The notes beneath the pieces were generated by a model. That model saw only the letters and a list, made by a program, of their open reading frames with translations, was not told the origin of the DNA and searched no databases. A DNA stretch of 64,000 nt, taken from Pseudomonas oleovorans subsp. oleovorans (GTDB lineage Bacteria > Pseudomonadota > Gammaproteobacteria > Pseudomonadales > Pseudomonadaceae). Positions 46,801 through 55,417 of the stretch are shown piece after piece. Every line of letters begins with the position of its first letter. Position 1 is the stretch's first letter. The translations under genes and the position numbers were made by a program. The stretch spans positions 1-64,000 of the forward strand of contig NZ_NIUB01000014.1 of NCBI RefSeq assembly GCF_002197815.1, given 5' to 3'.

Positions 46801-48705
46801 GCCGGCGGCGTCGGCCACCAGAACCTCGAATTCGGCCAGGCTGTCAGCATCGACCTCCTCGCCGTCGAACAGCCCGCGCACACCCGGCAGACGCTCGGCG
46901 GGCCATACCGGCTGCACGATACGCCGGGTGATCGGCCGGCCGCCGGACTCCTGCAGACTGGCCTGGAGGATCAGACGCAGCGGCGATTTGGCGTCGCCCC
47001 AGCGGTTTTCCGGGCGCAGCACGGCGCGGCCCTGGTCGTCGAGACTGACCTCGTCGAGCTCCTGATCCTGGCTCAGATCAGCCTCGGTGATATCGCCGAA
47101 CTGGTACCCCGGCAGGCTCGCCACCGCCTCACGCAGCAGCCGCACATAAAGCTGTCCGGTCAGGCGATTGCCAGCGGTCGGCGCGCCGTAGAGGTAACGT
47201 CCGGACACCGCGAACTCAGCGCTGTCGCCGGGCGCGTAGGGCTGCTCCTGGCCCTTGAGTTCCAGGGCCATGCGCTCGGGCAGGAAATCCTCGACGAGAA
47301 ATTCATAGAGCTGTGGGCTGCCGTCACCTAGGTCGAGCAATAACTGCCAGCGCCCGGTCGGCGCCTCTTCGGCCAGCGGCAGCTGATACTGATAAAGGCC
47401 GTCATCGCCGGCATTCCAGACGAACTTGCGGCTGATCTGCTCATCCGGGCGGCGTACCTCGACACTGACCGGCTGCGCCTTGACCGGGCGACCATCGGCA
47501 TCACGCAGCAGACCATTGAGCAGCACGGTCTCGCCGGGGCGATACAGATCACGCGGGCCGAATACGAAGAACTGCAGGGCGTGTGCTTTCGGGCCGGTGA
47601 TGTCGAATTCGGCCAGGTCCAGCGCCGGTGCGTTCAGGCGCAGCAGGCTGGTCTGCTCGTCCTGCCTGGCCACCAGCACCTGGGCCTTGGCCGGCAGCGG
47701 CAACTGCGCATGGCCCGCCGAGTCGGTCTTGCCCTCGGCAAGCAGCGCACCGTCGCCGTCGAGCAGTTCCAGCTGCACCCCGGACTGCGCCTTACCGCCT
47801 TCCAGCGCCTGGGTGAACACATCCAGGCGGTCACGATAGCGATGGGCGGAGAGGCCGATATCACTCAGGGAAAACAGCGTCGCTGGCTGCGAGTAGCTAT
47901 AGCTGCCAGCCTCACGCATCACCGCCAGGTACACGCCCGGCTGCTTGAACGGGTCCAGGCCGGCGATGGGCAGCAGCAGGGTTTCACGGGTATTGCGCGC
48001 AGGGTTGAGGTCGAAGCGCCCGCCGTAGACCAGATCGGCCATCGGCAGCAGTTCGCGGGCTTCCCAGGTATCCAGGTTGCTGGCCCGGCCCCAGCGCGAC
48101 AGGAAGCGCGGCAGCGCCTCGGGCTTGATGCGGAAGAACTCGACATTGACCTTGTCGACGTTCAGCGCGATCACCGGCAGGCCTTCGGCCAGACGGGTCG
48201 GCAGCAGCGAACCGCGGCTGGCGAAACCGACGCTGGCCTGCAGGTCGCGGGTTTCGAAACGGCTGACATGCTCTTTGGCCAGCTTGCCGCCATTGATCGA
48301 CGTCAGGCCGGCATCGATGGTCAGCACCAGTTTGCGCTGCGGCTCCAGGTGGCGCAGGCGCAACTCGCTGAGGTTGTCGGTCAGCTCCCAGGCGCCGTCG
48401 ACCTTGCCAGCGGTGCTGTCGACCAGGTGCAGGCGCTCGGCGAAGGGCTGGTCGGGGTCCAGCGGGATGAAGAAGGTCACCGACAGCGCACTGGCGCCGT
48501 CGAGTTGCACCTCGGAAACGTCGACCACCTCCAGCTCGCGCCCGGCGTAGCGCTTGGCCAGCGCGTCGCGGTCGACCGCTGGCTTGGGCGCCTGCGGCTG
48601 TTGCGCAGCAGGCGCGCCAGGGGTCACCGTGGCAGGGGGCTGGGAAGAATCACAGGCGCTGAGCAGGCTCAGCAGCATGGCCAGAAGCAGTCCTTTGTTC
48701 GGCAT
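43807..48705 (-). CDS. yfhM: Bacterial alpha-2-macroglobulin lipoprotein
   Basis: Large protease-trapping lipoprotein, 1632 residues, thought to guard the periplasm together with PBP1C. Signal MPNKGLLLAMLLSLLSAC with lipobox LSAC at Cys18; the +2 residue is Asp, the inner-membrane retention signal. Macroglobulin-like domains occupy the first ~900 residues. The thioester motif CLEQ lies at about residues 1164-1167 (YGCLEQTTSGLYPS), within the alpha-helical TED domain, so covalent trapping should be possible. The C-terminus (ARAVTPGSYRVPPPQVESMYRP) is the usual receptor-like end. Confidence 0.94.
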   Translation of the reverse strand: MPNKGLLLAMLLSLLSACDSSQPPATVTPGAPAAQQPQAPKPAVDRDALAKRYAGRELEVVDVSEVQLDGASALSVTFFIPLDPDQPFAERLHLVDSTAGKVDGAWELTDNLSELRLRHLEPQRKLVLTIDAGLTSINGGKLAKEHVSRFETRDLQASVGFASRGSLLPTRLAEGLPVIALNVDKVNVEFFRIKPEALPRFLSRWGRASNLDTWEARELLPMADLVYGGRFDLNPARNTRETLLLPIAGLDPFKQPGVYLAVMREAGSYSYSQPATLFSLSDIGLSAHRYRDRLDVFTQALEGGKAQSGVQLELLDGDGALLAEGKTDSAGHAQLPLPAKAQVLVARQDEQTSLLRLNAPALDLAEFDITGPKAHALQFFVFGPRDLYRPGETVLLNGLLRDADGRPVKAQPVSVEVRRPDEQISRKFVWNAGDDGLYQYQLPLAEEAPTGRWQLLLDLGDGSPQLYEFLVEDFLPERMALELKGQEQPYAPGDSAEFAVSGRYLYGAPTAGNRLTGQLYVRLLREAVASLPGYQFGDITEADLSQDQELDEVSLDDQGRAVLRPENRWGDAKSPLRLILQASLQESGGRPITRRIVQPVWPAERLPGVRGLFDGEEVDADSLAEFEVLVADAAGNKLAADNLNVRLVRERRDYFWSFSDGEGWRHNYNEKFLTLSDEPLKVAAGDTAKVSFPVEWGPYRVEVVDNQTGLVSSLRFWAGYRWQDNVDGGAVRPDQVKLALDKPAYAAGDVAKITVTPPAAGNGYLLVESSDGPLWWQEISVPAEGKTFELPIDEKWARHDLYLSALVVRPGERKAQVTPKRAVGLLHLPLERAPRKLALSLEAPEKMRPKQPLQVKVSARNADGSIPDTVHVLVAAVDVGILNITSYATPDPFANFFGRKAYGADQLDIYGQLIEAQGRVASLAFGGDAGLAAGGKRPDTSVLIVALQSDALKLNDKGEGEVSLDIPDFNGELRLMAQAWADERFGMAEAKTVVAAPLIAELSMPRFLAGGDETTLALDLTNLSGSEQKLDVQLGVEGQLRLLGKGESPISLKDGERTTLRIPVRAEGGLGQGRIHVEVQGLALPNETLGDFSREWTLGIRPAYPAQLQHFRAVLGEGKPWSMPAGTLNQFEPAGLEAVLALSSRPPLNLGEQIRALKAYPYGCLEQTTSGLYPSLYADAASLKRLGLEGEPDEQRRKSIELGIERLLGMQRHSGGFGMWSAESEEEYWLTAYVTDFLLRAREQGFGVPPEALKKASDRLLRYLQQSSLIEASYSQDFAHTRFAVQAYAGYVLARSQQAPLGALRSLFDRRNDARSGLPLVQLAAALKLMGDAPRAEQALNQGLVQQRDGERWMADYGSPLRDQALILALLEEHDLAAGQREQRLFNLADELAGQRWLSTQERNSLFLAGRGILGKPEQAWSAALASGAFQFELSNQQPGIKLERAELAEPLSVSNAGSTTLYQQLTLSGYPSQAPRAGGENLSIEREYLGMDGRPLDLQRLDSGELVLVHLAVRAKQRVPDALVVDLLPAGLELENQNLAQSAASLDDAGSNVKEWRQSMQNARIKHQEYRGDRYVAAVDVEEYGASHLLYLARAVTPGSYRVPPPQVESMYRPSWQALGSAPESLVVRGR

Positions 48706-48845
48706 TGCGGGCTCCGGAGAGTAGGGGCGCGAAGGCCATCACTATAGCCGAGCGGCCAATGCGCCGACGAGGCAAGGCGACGAAATCCGCCAAGCTGCGC
48801 ACACTCCGCAGGGCGCCTATAATCGGCGTTTTTCTGGAGCCGTCC

Positions 48846-50195
48846 ATGTCCGCTCTGCTCGATGCCTGGCGCCACACCCCGACCCAGCGCAAGGTCTGGG
48901 CGCTGGCGGCACCGATGATTCTCTCCAACCTCTCGGTGCCCATGGTGGCCTTGGTCGACACCGCCGTGGTCGGCCATCTGCCACATGCCCACCAGCTCGC
49001 TGCGGTGGCAGTCGGCAGCAGCCTGTATACCCTGCTGACCTGGGCCATGGGCTTTCTGCGCATGGGCAGCACCGGTTTCGCCGCCCAGGCTGCAGGGCGC
49101 GAGGATGGCGGCGCGTTGCGCCAGGTGCTGGTGCAGGGGCTCGGTCTGGGCGTGTTCATGGCCCTGCTTCTGGGTCTGCTGGCCCTGCCATTCAGCAGTG
49201 CCGCACTGAGCCTGATGCAACCCTCCGCCGAGCTGGATCAGTTGGCGCGCCAGTATTTCCAGATCCGTCTGCTCGGCCTGCCCGCCAGCTTGGCGACCTA
49301 CGCCCTGATCGGCTGGCTGCTGGGCACGCAGAGCGCCCGTGGTCCGCTGGCCATTCTGCTGACAGCCAACCTGATCAACGTAGCGCTCGACCTGCTGTTC
49401 GTGCTCGGCCTGGAATGGGGTGTGGCCGGTGCGGCCTGGGCCTCGGTGATCGCCGAGTGGAGTGGCGCCCTGCTCGGCCTGTGGCTGGCCCGCGGTGCAC
49501 TCGCACACTATCCCGGCCGCCTCGACAGCAGCGCGCTGAAACGCTGGAGCAACTGGCGCCCACTGCTGGCAGTCAACCGCGATATCTTCATCCGCACCCT
49601 GGCGCTGCAGTTGGTGTTCTTCCTGATCACCGTGAAAGGCACGCGCCTCGGCGATGCCACGGTGGCGGCCAACGCGCTGCTGCTCAATGGCCTGACGCTG
49701 ACCGCCTACGCCCTCGACGGCCTGGCCCATGCCGTCGAGGCCCTATGCGGCCACGCGCTGGGCGCGCGTGATCGCGCTGCGCTGCGCCGTTCGCTGCTGG
49801 TAGCCGGTGCCTGGTCGCTGCTGGCCAGCGCCGGCTTCGCCCTGTTCTTCCTGTTCGGCGGGCACTGGTTCGTCGGCCTGCTGACCGATATCGCCGAAGT
49901 CCGCGAACTGGCGCTGACCTTCCTGCCCTACCTGGCCCTGCTGCCGCTGCTGGCTGTGTGGAGCTACCTGCTCGACGGCCTGTTCATCGGCGCCACCCGG
50001 GCCCGCGAGATGCGCGACGCCATGCTCATCGCCCTGGCTTTGGCACTGCCACTGGCCTGGTGGCTGCAAGGCCTGGGCAATCACGGGTTGTGGTTGGCAT
50101 TTCTGGCCTTCATGGGGCTGCGCAGCCTGGTACTGGCTGGCTATGCTTGGCAGCTGTCGCGGCGCGACCTGTGGTTCGCCCGAGCCGGCCGCTAA
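48846..50195 (+). CDS. MATE family efflux transporter (DinF-like)
   Basis: 449-residue inner-membrane transporter with about 12 hydrophobic segments in two MATE repeats: LAAPMILSNLSVPMVALVDTAVVGHL at the start of the first and TVAANALLLNGLTLTAYALDGLAHAVEALCGHALG in the second. Closest in style to DinF. It exports cationic compounds using a Na+ or H+ gradient; the substrate is unknown. Start at MSALLDAWRHTPTQRKVWAL, since earlier codons lie in the divergent promoter region shared with the A2M gene. Confidence 0.9.
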   Translation: MSALLDAWRHTPTQRKVWALAAPMILSNLSVPMVALVDTAVVGHLPHAHQLAAVAVGSSLYTLLTWAMGFLRMGSTGFAAQAAGREDGGALRQVLVQGLGLGVFMALLLGLLALPFSSAALSLMQPSAELDQLARQYFQIRLLGLPASLATYALIGWLLGTQSARGPLAILLTANLINVALDLLFVLGLEWGVAGAAWASVIAEWSGALLGLWLARGALAHYPGRLDSSALKRWSNWRPLLAVNRDIFIRTLALQLVFFLITVKGTRLGDATVAANALLLNGLTLTAYALDGLAHAVEALCGHALGARDRAALRRSLLVAGAWSLLASAGFALFFLFGGHWFVGLLTDIAEVRELALTFLPYLALLPLLAVWSYLLDGLFIGATRAREMRDAMLIALALALPLAWWLQGLGNHGLWLAFLAFMGLRSLVLAGYAWQLSRRDLWFARAGR

Positions 50196-50229
50196 TCCGC
50201 CTTCAGCCCGTCTGCCGCAAGGAGCTCCC

Positions 50230-50685
50230 ATGGCCGCCGCACTCGTCGCCTATCTGCATTTTCTGGCGATCTTCGCCCTGTTCGCCCTGCTTAGCGTCGA
50301 GCATGTACTGTTCAAGGCGCCGCTTGACCTTGCCCGCGCGCGCAGCCTGATGATCACCGACCTGGTCTACGGCATCTGTGCCGGCCTGGTGCTGGCCACC
50401 GGTGTCGCCCGCGTGCTGTGGTTCGGCAAGGGCGCCGCCTACTACATGGGCAACAGCCTGTTCCATGCGAAGTTAGGGCTGCTCATCCTGGTCGGCTTGC
50501 TGTCGATCGTGCCCACGGTGGTGTTCATCAAATGGCGCAAAACCCTGAAGACAGGCCAGGTGCCCGCGCCCAGCGCTCGGCAGGTACGTCTGGTGACCTG
50601 GAGCATTCGCATCGAGCTGCTGCTGTTGCTGGTGATCCCGCTGCTGGCGACGCTAATGGCGCGCGGTCATGGCGTCATTGGCTGA
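50230..50685 (+). CDS. DUF2214 family membrane protein
   Basis: 151-residue inner-membrane protein with four hydrophobic segments: YLHFLAIFALFALLSVEHVLF, ITDLVYGICAGLVLATGVARVLWFGKG, FHAKLGLLILVGLLSIVPTVVFIKW and LLLLLVIPLLATLMARG. This is the DUF2214 pattern. A good ribosome site (AAGGAG) precedes the ATG. Probably cotranscribed with the MATE gene 34 bases upstream. Function unknown. Confidence 0.85.
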   Translation: MAAALVAYLHFLAIFALFALLSVEHVLFKAPLDLARARSLMITDLVYGICAGLVLATGVARVLWFGKGAAYYMGNSLFHAKLGLLILVGLLSIVPTVVFIKWRKTLKTGQVPAPSARQVRLVTWSIRIELLLLLVIPLLATLMARGHGVIG

Positions 50686-50737
50686 ACCGAGAGACACAAA
50701 GCATCGCCGCGAAAGCGCCGCCCACAGAGCAGCACCG

Positions 50738-50803
50738 TAGCCCGTATGCAATCCGGGAACGATGTCTGACGTTGCACCATCCCCGGATTGCATCCGGAGT
50801 TGC
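50738..50803. repeat. Dispersed palindrome (CCCGTATGCAATCCGGG type)
   Basis: CCGTAGCCCGTATGCAATCCGGG ... CCCCGGATTGCATCCGG in the gap between convergent DUF2214 and speA. No gene or other signal seen there. Confidence 0.7.
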
Positions 50804-50813
50804 CGCAGGCGGT

Positions 50814-52727
50814 TTACGACGCCAGGTAGGACGAACGGGTCAGGCCCAGACGCAGAGCGTCGAGGAACTGGGTACGCTCACGGGCGCTGATCTTGGCGCT
50901 GGCCACCTTGTCGCGGTAGTGGGTCATCAGCTCCTCGGGCGACAGGTGCACATAGCGCAGCATGTCCTCGATGGTGTCGTGGGTCTCGATGCCGGCGTGC
51001 ACCACGCTGCCATCGGCGCCCTGATAGATGTTCACCGAGTCGGTATCGCCGAACAGGTTGTGCATGTCGCCAAGGATTTCCTGATAGGCGCCGACCAGGA
51101 AGATGCCCAGCACATAGTCCTCACCCTCGCGAATCTCGTGTACCGGCAGGCTGGTCTCGATCGACTGCTCGTCTACATACTGACGGATCTTGCCGTCGGA
51201 GTCGCAGGTCAGGTCCTGCAGCACGGCGCGGCGCAGCGGCTCTTCGTCCAGACGTGACAGCGGCAGGATCGGCAGAATCTGGCCGATGGCCCAGGTGTCC
51301 GGCAGGCTCTGGAATACCGAGAAGTTGCAGATGTACTTGTCGGCCAACTTGTCGTTGAGCTCGTCGAGCACCGCGCGGTGCGAGCGCTGGCGCGCCTTGA
51401 GCTGGTTGTGCAGGCGACGGCAGATGGCGAAGTAACACTGCTCGGCCAGCGCCTTCTGCGCCAGGCTGAGCTTGCCAGCCGAATACTGCGCGGCCACTTC
51501 CTCGATGTAGTGGGTGGCGCGCCAGTAGGTCTCGGCGACCATTTCCGGGTCGCTGTCTTCCAGTAGTTCGATCAGCACCTGCAACACTTCCGGCTGCTCG
51601 ACGCTGGCATCGATCTCCGGCACCTTGTCGTTGTGGCGCTCGACATCGGTGACCTGCACCAGCAGCACGGCATGGTGCGCGGTCATCGCCCGGCCGCTCT
51701 CGGAGAAGATGTGCGGATGGGGGATTTCCTGGCGGTCGCAGAACTCCTTGAGCATGTCGACCACGGCATCGGCGTAGTCCTGCATGTCGTAGTTGATCGA
51801 GCTGGCATTGCGCGAATGGGTACCGTCGTAGTCCACACCGAGACCGCCGCCGACGTCGATGTGATCGACCGGCAGACCCATGGCGCGCAATTCGCCGTAA
51901 TAGCGGATGGCCTCGCGGAAGCCCTTGCGGTAGTCGGCGATGTTGGCGATCTGCGAGCCCATGTGAAAGTGCAGCAGGCGGATGCCCTGATCCAGCCCGG
52001 CAGCGCGGAAGCGCTCGACCACCGAGAGAATCTGCGCGGCGGACAGACCGAACTTGGACTTCTCGCCACCGGTGTCGGCCCACTTGGAGGATGCCAGCGA
52101 GGACAGGCGCACGCGCAGGCCGATCTGCGGCGCGACCTTGAGGTCAGCGGCCTCCTCGATCACCAGGGCGACTTCCGACTCTTTCTCGATGACGATGAAC
52201 ACGTTGTGGCCGAGCTTCTGCCCCATCAGCGCCAGGCGGATGAACTCGCGGTCCTTGTAACCGTTGCAGACGATGGTGCCGCCCTTCGGCGCCAGCGCCA
52301 GCACGGCCAACAGCTCGGGCTTGGAGCCGGCCTCGAGGCCGATGGAGACGTTCTGCGTGGCGATGATGTTCTCGATCACCGCCTCCTGCTGGTTGACCTT
52401 GATCGGGTACAGCGCGGTGTAGCGGTTCTGGTATTCCAGGCGCTCGATGCTGGCGTCGAAGGCACCGGTCAGGCGGCGCACGCGGTCCTGCAGAATGTCC
52501 GGGAAGCGCACCAGTAGCGGCAGGGACAGGCCGCTCTGACGCAGTTCGTCGACCTGCTGATAGAGATCGATGGGTTGGCTGTCCGGCCCGTTGGGACGCA
52601 CCTCGATACGCCCGGCGTCGTTGATCGAGAAATAGCCGGCGCCCCAGTGGCGAATGCCGTAGACACTGCGGCTATCGGCTACGGTCCATTGGCTGCCGTC
52701 GTCTTTGCGGGTGCGTCGTGCGGACAT
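50814..52727 (-). CDS. speA: Biosynthetic arginine decarboxylase
   Basis: PLP enzyme converting arginine to agmatine, the first step of the agmatine route to putrescine. 637 residues, full length for the SpeA family. PLP-lysine motif [15 protein letters not shown] near residue 110; glycine-rich [19 protein letters not shown] for the phosphate; C-terminal active-site region [23 protein letters not shown]. No neighbour completes the agmatine pathway within this window. Confidence 0.96.
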   Translation of the reverse strand: MSARRTRKDDGSQWTVADSRSVYGIRHWGAGYFSINDAGRIEVRPNGPDSQPIDLYQQVDELRQSGLSLPLLVRFPDILQDRVRRLTGAFDASIERLEYQNRYTALYPIKVNQQEAVIENIIATQNVSIGLEAGSKPELLAVLALAPKGGTIVCNGYKDREFIRLALMGQKLGHNVFIVIEKESEVALVIEEAADLKVAPQIGLRVRLSSLASSKWADTGGEKSKFGLSAAQILSVVERFRAAGLDQGIRLLHFHMGSQIANIADYRKGFREAIRYYGELRAMGLPVDHIDVGGGLGVDYDGTHSRNASSINYDMQDYADAVVDMLKEFCDRQEIPHPHIFSESGRAMTAHHAVLLVQVTDVERHNDKVPEIDASVEQPEVLQVLIELLEDSDPEMVAETYWRATHYIEEVAAQYSAGKLSLAQKALAEQCYFAICRRLHNQLKARQRSHRAVLDELNDKLADKYICNFSVFQSLPDTWAIGQILPILPLSRLDEEPLRRAVLQDLTCDSDGKIRQYVDEQSIETSLPVHEIREGEDYVLGIFLVGAYQEILGDMHNLFGDTDSVNIYQGADGSVVHAGIETHDTIEDMLRYVHLSPEELMTHYRDKVASAKISARERTQFLDALRLGLTRSSYLAS

Positions 52728-52848
52728 CGGGTTCTCCCATGAGAAAAGCCTGACCTTACTGGCGGCCAGTTTAAAAATTAAGGAAGCAAGATGACGTTTG
52801 CTCGGCGGTTGACCGTACGAGCGTCATCGAAGTTTAGAAAAGGGCGCT

Positions 52849-53220
52849 TCAGCCGCCGGACTTCTTCGCGGTAAAACCGCGTTTGCTCAGCTCGGCCAAC
52901 AACAGATCGACATGGTCGCCCTGGATCTCGATCACGCCATCCTTGAGCGCACCACCGGTGCCGCAGCGCTTCTTCAGCGCACTGGCCAGCTCCTTGAGCG
53001 GCTCCTCGGCCAGCGGCACGCCGCTGACGGTGGTGACGGTCTTGCCGCCACGGCCCTTGGTCTCACGGCGCACACGGGCAATACCGTCGCCATCGAGAAT
53101 GCGTGTCTGTTTGCAGATGCAGGCATCCACCGCCTGGTTGCAATCCGGGCAATGGCGACCGCCATCGGTGGAATAGACGAGACCGCTCAGGGCGGCAAAT
53201 GAAGAGGCTTTCTTGACCAC
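52849..53220 (-). CDS. SUI1/YciH translation initiation factor-like protein
   Basis: 123-residue homologue of eIF1/SUI1 that in E. coli (YciH) affects start-codon fidelity. An N-terminal zinc-finger-like CPDCNQAVDACIC is followed by the SUI1 domain (VSGVPLAEEPLKELASALKKRCGTGGALKDGVIEIQGDHVDLLLAEL). The GTG at 53220 is chosen: GAGGA lies eight bases upstream, and the product then starts at KKASSFAALSGLVYSTDGGRHC, where the family begins. Order next to speA is conserved. Confidence 0.9.
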   Translation of the reverse strand: MVKKASSFAALSGLVYSTDGGRHCPDCNQAVDACICKQTRILDGDGIARVRRETKGRGGKTVTTVSGVPLAEEPLKELASALKKRCGTGGALKDGVIEIQGDHVDLLLAELSKRGFTAKKSGG

Positions 53221-53417
53221 CGGCTTGTCCTCGTAGGGGTCAGGATAGGCGAAGCCCTTCTGCCAGGGGCAGCGCAAGCGGACAGACGTCCGCCGAAAAG
53301 GCCGCGCAGTGTAACGGCAAAGGCCAGACTTGCTAAGACCAAATTTGCGTCATTGTGCGGCACTTTGGCGACGCCGTTCGCCATCGCGCACGGCGCGCTC
53401 GGATTCCGCGACGCCGT

Positions 53418-53547
53418 AGGGTGCGCTGTGTGTACCAGGCCCCGCATCCGAGGTAAGGGCGGTGCGCACAGCGCACCCTATGCGCAGGAGCTAACACAAC
53501 CACCCTCTCCCGCCCTTCGGGCACCCTCTCCCGCAAGCGGGAGAGGG
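53418..53547. repeat. Two dispersed palindromes
   Basis: 53418-53481 is TAGGGTGCGCTGTG...CGCACAGCGCACCCTA. About 53503-53547 holds two tandem CCCTCTCCCGC-type units closed by GCGGGAGAGGG, the same family that surrounds the DUF559 gene. They fill the 330-bp gap 53221-53550 together with the SUI1 upstream region; no gene is seen. Confidence 0.75.
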
Positions 53548-53550
53548 TCA

Positions 53551-54099
53551 TCAGCCGGCCGCAAGCGACCTGTTTATGTAGCGCTCCAGCGCCGCCAGCG
53601 AATCGGGGCAATAGGGCAGACGACGGGTTTCTTCCAGCGCCTGCTCGACGCTGATAAAGCGCGCTTCCAGTACTTCTTCCGGCTGCAACACCAGCGGCGC
53701 ATCGGATACCGCCGAATAGGTCATGCACCACAGGCGACTTTCCGGAGCGTCATAGAGAAAGTGCGCATGCTCGACCAGGTCGGCATCGACGATGCCCAGT
53801 TCCTCGGCCAACTCTCGCTCGGCCGAAAGGCGGTAGTCCTCGCCTTCGAGCACCATGCCGCCGGCCGCCACGTCCCAGTAACCGGGATATAGCGCCTTGC
53901 TCAGGGTGCGCCGATGCACACACAGCAGACCGGCCGTATTGAATAGAAGAATGTATGTGCCGCGCCCGATCAGCCGGCGCTCGCGCATTTCGGCCCGGGA
54001 AACGCCACCCAGTAGCCGATCACGCTCGTCAACCCAGGCCACCTGCTCGCGGTCGGAGGCAGCACGATGCGCAGCCTCCGCTGCCGAAATGGCGACCAT
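53551..54099 (-). CDS. NUDIX hydrolase (YfcD-like)
   Basis: 182-residue NUDIX protein. A perfect NUDIX box is visible: G-x5-E-x7-REL-x-EE-LGI in GMVLEGEDYRLSAERELAEELGI. The start MVAISAAEAAHRAASDREQVAWVDERDRLLGGVSRAEM is the one that overlaps the upstream DUF2333 stop (ATGA). The substrate is unknown; this subgroup resembles isopentenyl-diphosphate isomerase-like NUDIX enzymes. Confidence 0.92.
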   Translation of the reverse strand: MVAISAAEAAHRAASDREQVAWVDERDRLLGGVSRAEMRERRLIGRGTYILLFNTAGLLCVHRRTLSKALYPGYWDVAAGGMVLEGEDYRLSAERELAEELGIVDADLVEHAHFLYDAPESRLWCMTYSAVSDAPLVLQPEEVLEARFISVEQALEETRRLPYCPDSLAALERYINRSLAAG

Positions 54100-55160
54100 C
54101 AACCCTGGCTCAGCAACTGACGCAGATCGATCAGACCCGCATTGGCGCGCGAGATGTAGTTGGCCATCACCAACGAGTGGTTGGCCAGAACACCGTAACC
54201 GCTGCCGTTGAGGATCATCGGGCTCCACAGGGTGGCCTGCGCGGCCTCCAGCTCACGAATGATCTGGCGCACACTGACGGTGGCGTTCTTTTTCGCCAGC
54301 ACGTCGGCGAAGTCCACCTCGATGGCGCGTAGCAGATGAGCCAGCGCCCAGGCCTGGCCGCGAGCCTCGTAGAACACGTTATCGATCTGCAGCCAGGGCG
54401 TCTCGTAAACGCCGCCTTCACCAATCACCCCGGACTCTTCGGCATCGCTGCCCACCTGCAGCTTCTCGTTCAGGCGCACCTGACCAACGCTGGCGGACAG
54501 CCGCTGGGACAGCGAGCCAAGACGTGTGCCGGCATCACCCAGCCAGTTATTGAGATTGTCGGCACGCGCATAGAACTGCGCGTTTCTCTGCGCCGGGTCG
54601 GCCAGACGAGCGAGGTAGCGATCCAGCGACTTGATGCCCTCGCGGTACTCGGACTCGGACGCCGGCAACGCCCAGCTCTTGTTGTCGAAGTGAAAACGCG
54701 GCTCGGCCTTGGCCAGGTCCGGGTCCTCGGTGGACTGCGACTGCGAACGGGCGAAGTCCTTGCGCAGCGCACGCGAGAAATCGCGTACCTGCACCAGCAC
54801 GCCGTATTCCCAGCTCGGCATGTTGTCCAGCCACAGACCGGGTGGCGCAAGATCGTTGGACAGATAGCCGCCCGGCTTGTCGAGCAGCGTGCTGGCGACC
54901 TGCTTGAGGGTTTCCACCGAGGTGTAACCGGTGACCATCTGCCGCTGCGCCTGCTGCGCCGAATTCTGCGCATGCTGCTGGACCTGGAAGGCAGACGGTT
55001 CCTGACTCCAGTACCAGCCGACCACCAGGGCGATCAGCAGATAGACACCGATCAGGCCGCCCAGAGCTCGGGCAATCAGGCTGCCGCCACTGCGACCGCC
55101 CCCTGAGGTCTTGGCGGCGCCGTCTGGCGAGTTCGTCGCACGATTCTTCCAATCCAGCAT
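54099..55160 (-). CDS. DUF2333 family membrane protein
   Basis: 353-residue protein with one membrane segment (ALGGLIGVYLLIALVVGWYW, ~residues 30-52) and a large, mostly helical extracytoplasmic part containing PGGYLSNDLAPPGLWLDNMPSWEYGVLVQVRDFSRALRKDFARSQ. This is DUF2333. It starts at MLDWKNRATNSPDGAAK and overlaps the NUDIX gene by one codon. Function unknown. Confidence 0.87.
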   Translation of the reverse strand: MLDWKNRATNSPDGAAKTSGGGRSGGSLIARALGGLIGVYLLIALVVGWYWSQEPSAFQVQQHAQNSAQQAQRQMVTGYTSVETLKQVASTLLDKPGGYLSNDLAPPGLWLDNMPSWEYGVLVQVRDFSRALRKDFARSQSQSTEDPDLAKAEPRFHFDNKSWALPASESEYREGIKSLDRYLARLADPAQRNAQFYARADNLNNWLGDAGTRLGSLSQRLSASVGQVRLNEKLQVGSDAEESGVIGEGGVYETPWLQIDNVFYEARGQAWALAHLLRAIEVDFADVLAKKNATVSVRQIIRELEAAQATLWSPMILNGSGYGVLANHSLVMANYISRANAGLIDLRQLLSQG

Positions 55161-55274
55161 GGCAGTGTCCTTTTCAAGCGAATTCGAGTGTTCGACCACA
55201 ACCCGACCAACGGGTTGCGACCTGCTACGCACTATAAGGCAAGCCCACAGCAAAACGCAGGGCAGAGGGGCAAA

Positions 55275-55325
55275 CTTACCGCTGGTAAGAGAAAACTACA
55301 TTTCTGTCGCTTATTCGACAGAAAT
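55275..55325. promoter_or_regulatory. Two adjacent palindromes upstream of gcbA
   Basis: CTTACC-GCT-GGTAAG (55275-55289) and, ten bases on, ATTTCTGTCG-CTTATT-CGACAGAAAT (55300-55325, perfect 10-bp arms). They lie about 95-140 bases before the gcbA start, in the divergent region shared with DUF2333. They look like operator sites for dimeric regulators, or a hairpin in the leader; the regulator is unknown. Confidence 0.45.
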
Positions 55326-55417
55326 ACCGACGCCAATTGATCGACGGCAATGTCAGCGCCTCCAGCAGCTGATAGCATAAAGCCACCACTGACTTAACCA
55401 CCTATAGAAGTCGGCCC

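Noticed and set aside
44866-47331. 821-codon open frame antisense to the alpha-2-macroglobulin gene
   Set aside because: Shadow of a verified 1632-residue gene; no ribosome site or recognisable domain.
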